Origin: Planctomycetaceae bacterium
GTDB taxonomy: Bacteria; Planctomycetota; Planctomycetia; Pirellulales; UBA1268
Direction: 5' to 3'
NCBI GenBank assembly: GCA_018694455.1
Contig: JABHNP010000157.1
Span: 1 to 7,381, forward strand
Length of the DNA: 7,381 nt
In this document: in pieces, positions 5,690 to 7,381 of the stretch
How positions within the stretch are numbered: the first letter of the stretch is position 1
How the letters are laid out: each line of letters opens with the position of its first letter
Program-made: the position numbers and the translations under genes
The notes under the pieces: generated by a model
The model's database searches: none
The model's input: the letters and a program-made list of their open reading frames with translations, nothing else
What the model was told of the DNA's origin: nothing

Positions 5690-7381
5690 ATGGCAACAGC
5701 AGGCAATCGCACTGACTCCGAATTAGTGCTTCAGGATTGGCAGGGAGCTGATAGGTCGCGAGCAGCGAAATATCTCGATAAGAGGCTCGCTGAAGCTGGT
5801 TCGAATTACAAAAGTGTTGCCTTTGCTACTTTTCTATTGACTGCGATGGTGGCAGGGTTTTGTTGGCTGCTGTTTGGTGTGCTTTTAGATCATTGGTGGA
5901 TAGCTGGTGGAATGCCCGTCTGGGTCCGGTGGTCATGGCTGCTCACTGGGGCCTTGGGGATTGGAGCAATAGCGTGGAAATGGCTTGTGCCAATTCTCCG
6001 GTACCAAGTCAACGTTCTATATGCAGCAAGATCGATCGAACAGGAGTTTCCGGAACTTCATAATGATTTAGTCAATGCAATTCTTGTGAACCCCGGTGAG
6101 GCTAATCCGCATAAAGATCTGATAACGCGATCGCTTGACAAGCGAGCTGCTCGTCAAATGACAACAATCCCAACGGATGCAGTCATTGATCAACAGCATC
6201 TTGTTACCTTGGCAGCTGTCCTTGCGTGTCTTGTTTTTTTAGGCACGGTCTATGCACTTTTGTCTCCAAAGAGTCCGTTTGTAACAGCCGCGAGACTTTT
6301 AGCTCCTTGGTCTGGCTGGGCGGCACCTTCGAGAGTTTCCATAGAGGAAGTCAATTGCTATTGGACGACAGTCTTCGGAGAAGAAAATTCTCAGCATGCA
6401 TTGCCGCCCGGCGACTACATGTTTGATGATCGACAGTATCTTCGGTGGCAAAATGGCAATGTTGAACTTATTCGAGGTCGGCAAGTAGTCGTATCAGCAG
6501 AAATAGATCATCTTCGAGATGCTGAAATTCCTTGCGTTATGGTGTCTTCGCTACTAGACAACGGAAAGCTCGATCCGGAGGTGAAGCCGTGGAAGGTAAC
6601 TCTTCGGAAGCGTCCAGATAGTCAACGGTATTGGACAAGACTTCCCTCAAGTGGAATCGGACTAGACCGGTCGATCAGATTGAGGATTGAAGCGGGTGAT
6701 GCGAGGACAGAGCCTTTCGATGTGAGGGTAGTTAATCCGCCATCACTGTTAGTAAAAGAAGTACGGTATGTTTTTCCGACGTATACAGACCAGCCTGATC
6801 AGATTGTTCAGTGGCAGGGTGATCTTCGGGCGATTGAGGGAACCGAAGCACGAGTCGAAGTTGAGTCGAATCAAACACTCGATGCAGCGTGGGTCGATTT
6901 TCTTGATACTGATCGCTCGGATGACTTGCGTTTGGTTGTGGATCGTAGAAATCCACAGGTTGCAACAGGAGTTTTTCGGTTGCGATTGGCAGCAGACCGG
7001 ACATCGGCGGAGCATTCTGCATATCGGCTGCGTTTCCGTTCTAAACTGGAGGGCGGTACGAATTCGGCTCCTGTGATTACTGATCCTCCTACGCACCGTA
7101 TTGAGGTTTTTCCTGATCTCGCACCCGAAGTTGCTATCGAACTTCCAGAAGCAGAGTCGGTGCGAATGCCTTCACGTTCTACAATGAGGGTTCGTGTTCG
7201 CGCTATCGACCCAGATTACTCGCTTTCCAAGGTTGTTGTTGAGACTCGTCCTGAGGGGGCCGGTTTGATTCGTGACAAGGTTTTGTGGCAGTTTGGTGGA
7301 AGTGAAAACCAGGTGGCCGGAGACGGTGAGGTCCGTGTGAGCACCCGTATCGTGCCTGCCCAAGATGCGCCTAACGCAAAA
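5690..7381 (+). CDS. Large multi-span membrane protein, DUF4175-like, 3' end beyond the window
   Basis: The frame is open for 564 codons from the ATG at 5690-5692 to the last base, with no stop, so the gene is cut by the window edge. An in-frame TGA at 5669-5671 fixes the start, since no other start codon lies between. Residues 43-66 and 81-103 are two transmembrane helices. A charged segment YAARSIEQEFPELHNDLVNA (111-130) follows, then a third helix at 170-191. This helix pattern and the phrase SIEQEFPELHNDL resemble the DUF4175 group as I recall it. From about 215 the protein is a long, beta-rich, probably extracytoplasmic region. It includes VRYVFPTYTDQP (358-369) with GDLRAIEGTEARVEV (377-391), which reads like repeated Ig-type domains, and a second such unit near 480-520. 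In planctomycetes such proteins typically accompany MoxR ATPase, DUF58 and BatA-like genes, which would lie to the right. Its function is unknown. Confidence 0.82.
   Translation, partial: MATAGNRTDSELVLQDWQGADRSRAAKYLDKRLAEAGSNYKSVAFATFLLTAMVAGFCWLLFGVLLDHWWIAGGMPVWVRWSWLLTGALGIGAIAWKWLVPILRYQVNVLYAARSIEQEFPELHNDLVNAILVNPGEANPHKDLITRSLDKRAARQMTTIPTDAVIDQQHLVTLAAVLACLVFLGTVYALLSPKSPFVTAARLLAPWSGWAAPSRVSIEEVNCYWTTVFGEENSQHALPPGDYMFDDRQYLRWQNGNVELIRGRQVVVSAEIDHLRDAEIPCVMVSSLLDNGKLDPEVKPWKVTLRKRPDSQRYWTRLPSSGIGLDRSIRLRIEAGDARTEPFDVRVVNPPSLLVKEVRYVFPTYTDQPDQIVQWQGDLRAIEGTEARVEVESNQTLDAAWVDFLDTDRSDDLRLVVDRRNPQVATGVFRLRLAADRTSAEHSAYRLRFRSKLEGGTNSAPVITDPPTHRIEVFPDLAPEVAIELPEAESVRMPSRSTMRVRVRAIDPDYSLSKVVVETRPEGAGLIRDKVLWQFGGSENQVAGDGEVRVSTRIVPAQDAPNAK

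Noticed and set aside
6732..7096. Overlapping minus-strand and + strand frames of about 100 codons near the right end
   Set aside because: All fall inside the long frame that begins at 5690, which has membrane helices and a consistent domain pattern. The overlapping frames look like shadows.

Overview
The window looks like chromosomal DNA of a planctomycete, probably a marine Pirellulales-type lineage. The main evidence is a membrane-anchored prenyltransferase/squalene-oxidase-repeat protein ending in the motif TALAILTLEVYYR, typical of that phylum. Supporting evidence is a FabZ-like dehydratase with the phylum's N-terminal extension, and a large three-helix membrane protein of the kind found beside MoxR/DUF58/BatA genes. 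The presence of lpxK indicates a Gram-negative envelope with lipid A. Base composition is moderate by eye, and most genes lack strong Shine-Dalgarno sequences, which is common in this group. The phylum assignment rests on recalled family features, not on a search.

Layout from left to right. On the minus strand, read from 3971 down to 14, are four genes: an anchored alpha/alpha-toroid protein of unknown function, a small four-helix membrane protein 23 bp downstream, a 338-bp gene-free stretch, a FabZ-like hotdog dehydratase, and trmB (tRNA m7G46 methyltransferase) 30 bp after it. Going the other way from a shared upstream region is rpmG (ribosomal protein L33, + strand). It converges on lpxK (tetraacyldisaccharide 4'-kinase, minus strand). 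Divergent from lpxK is an open reading frame of at least 564 codons that starts at 5690 and runs off the right edge with no stop. It is a multi-span membrane protein resembling the DUF4175 group.

Functionally the window mixes translation (trmB, rpmG) with envelope and lipid metabolism (lpxK, the FabZ-like protein) and three membrane or envelope proteins of unknown role. No mobile element, CRISPR array, tRNA or rRNA was recognised. I found no convincing new multi-gene system. The points most worth a second look are a proline replacing the conserved P-loop Thr/Ser in LpxK, a 30-bp imperfect palindrome upstream of the toroid gene, the palindrome-rich gene-free stretch at 1274-1611, and two slippage-prone tracts at the start of the small membrane protein gene.
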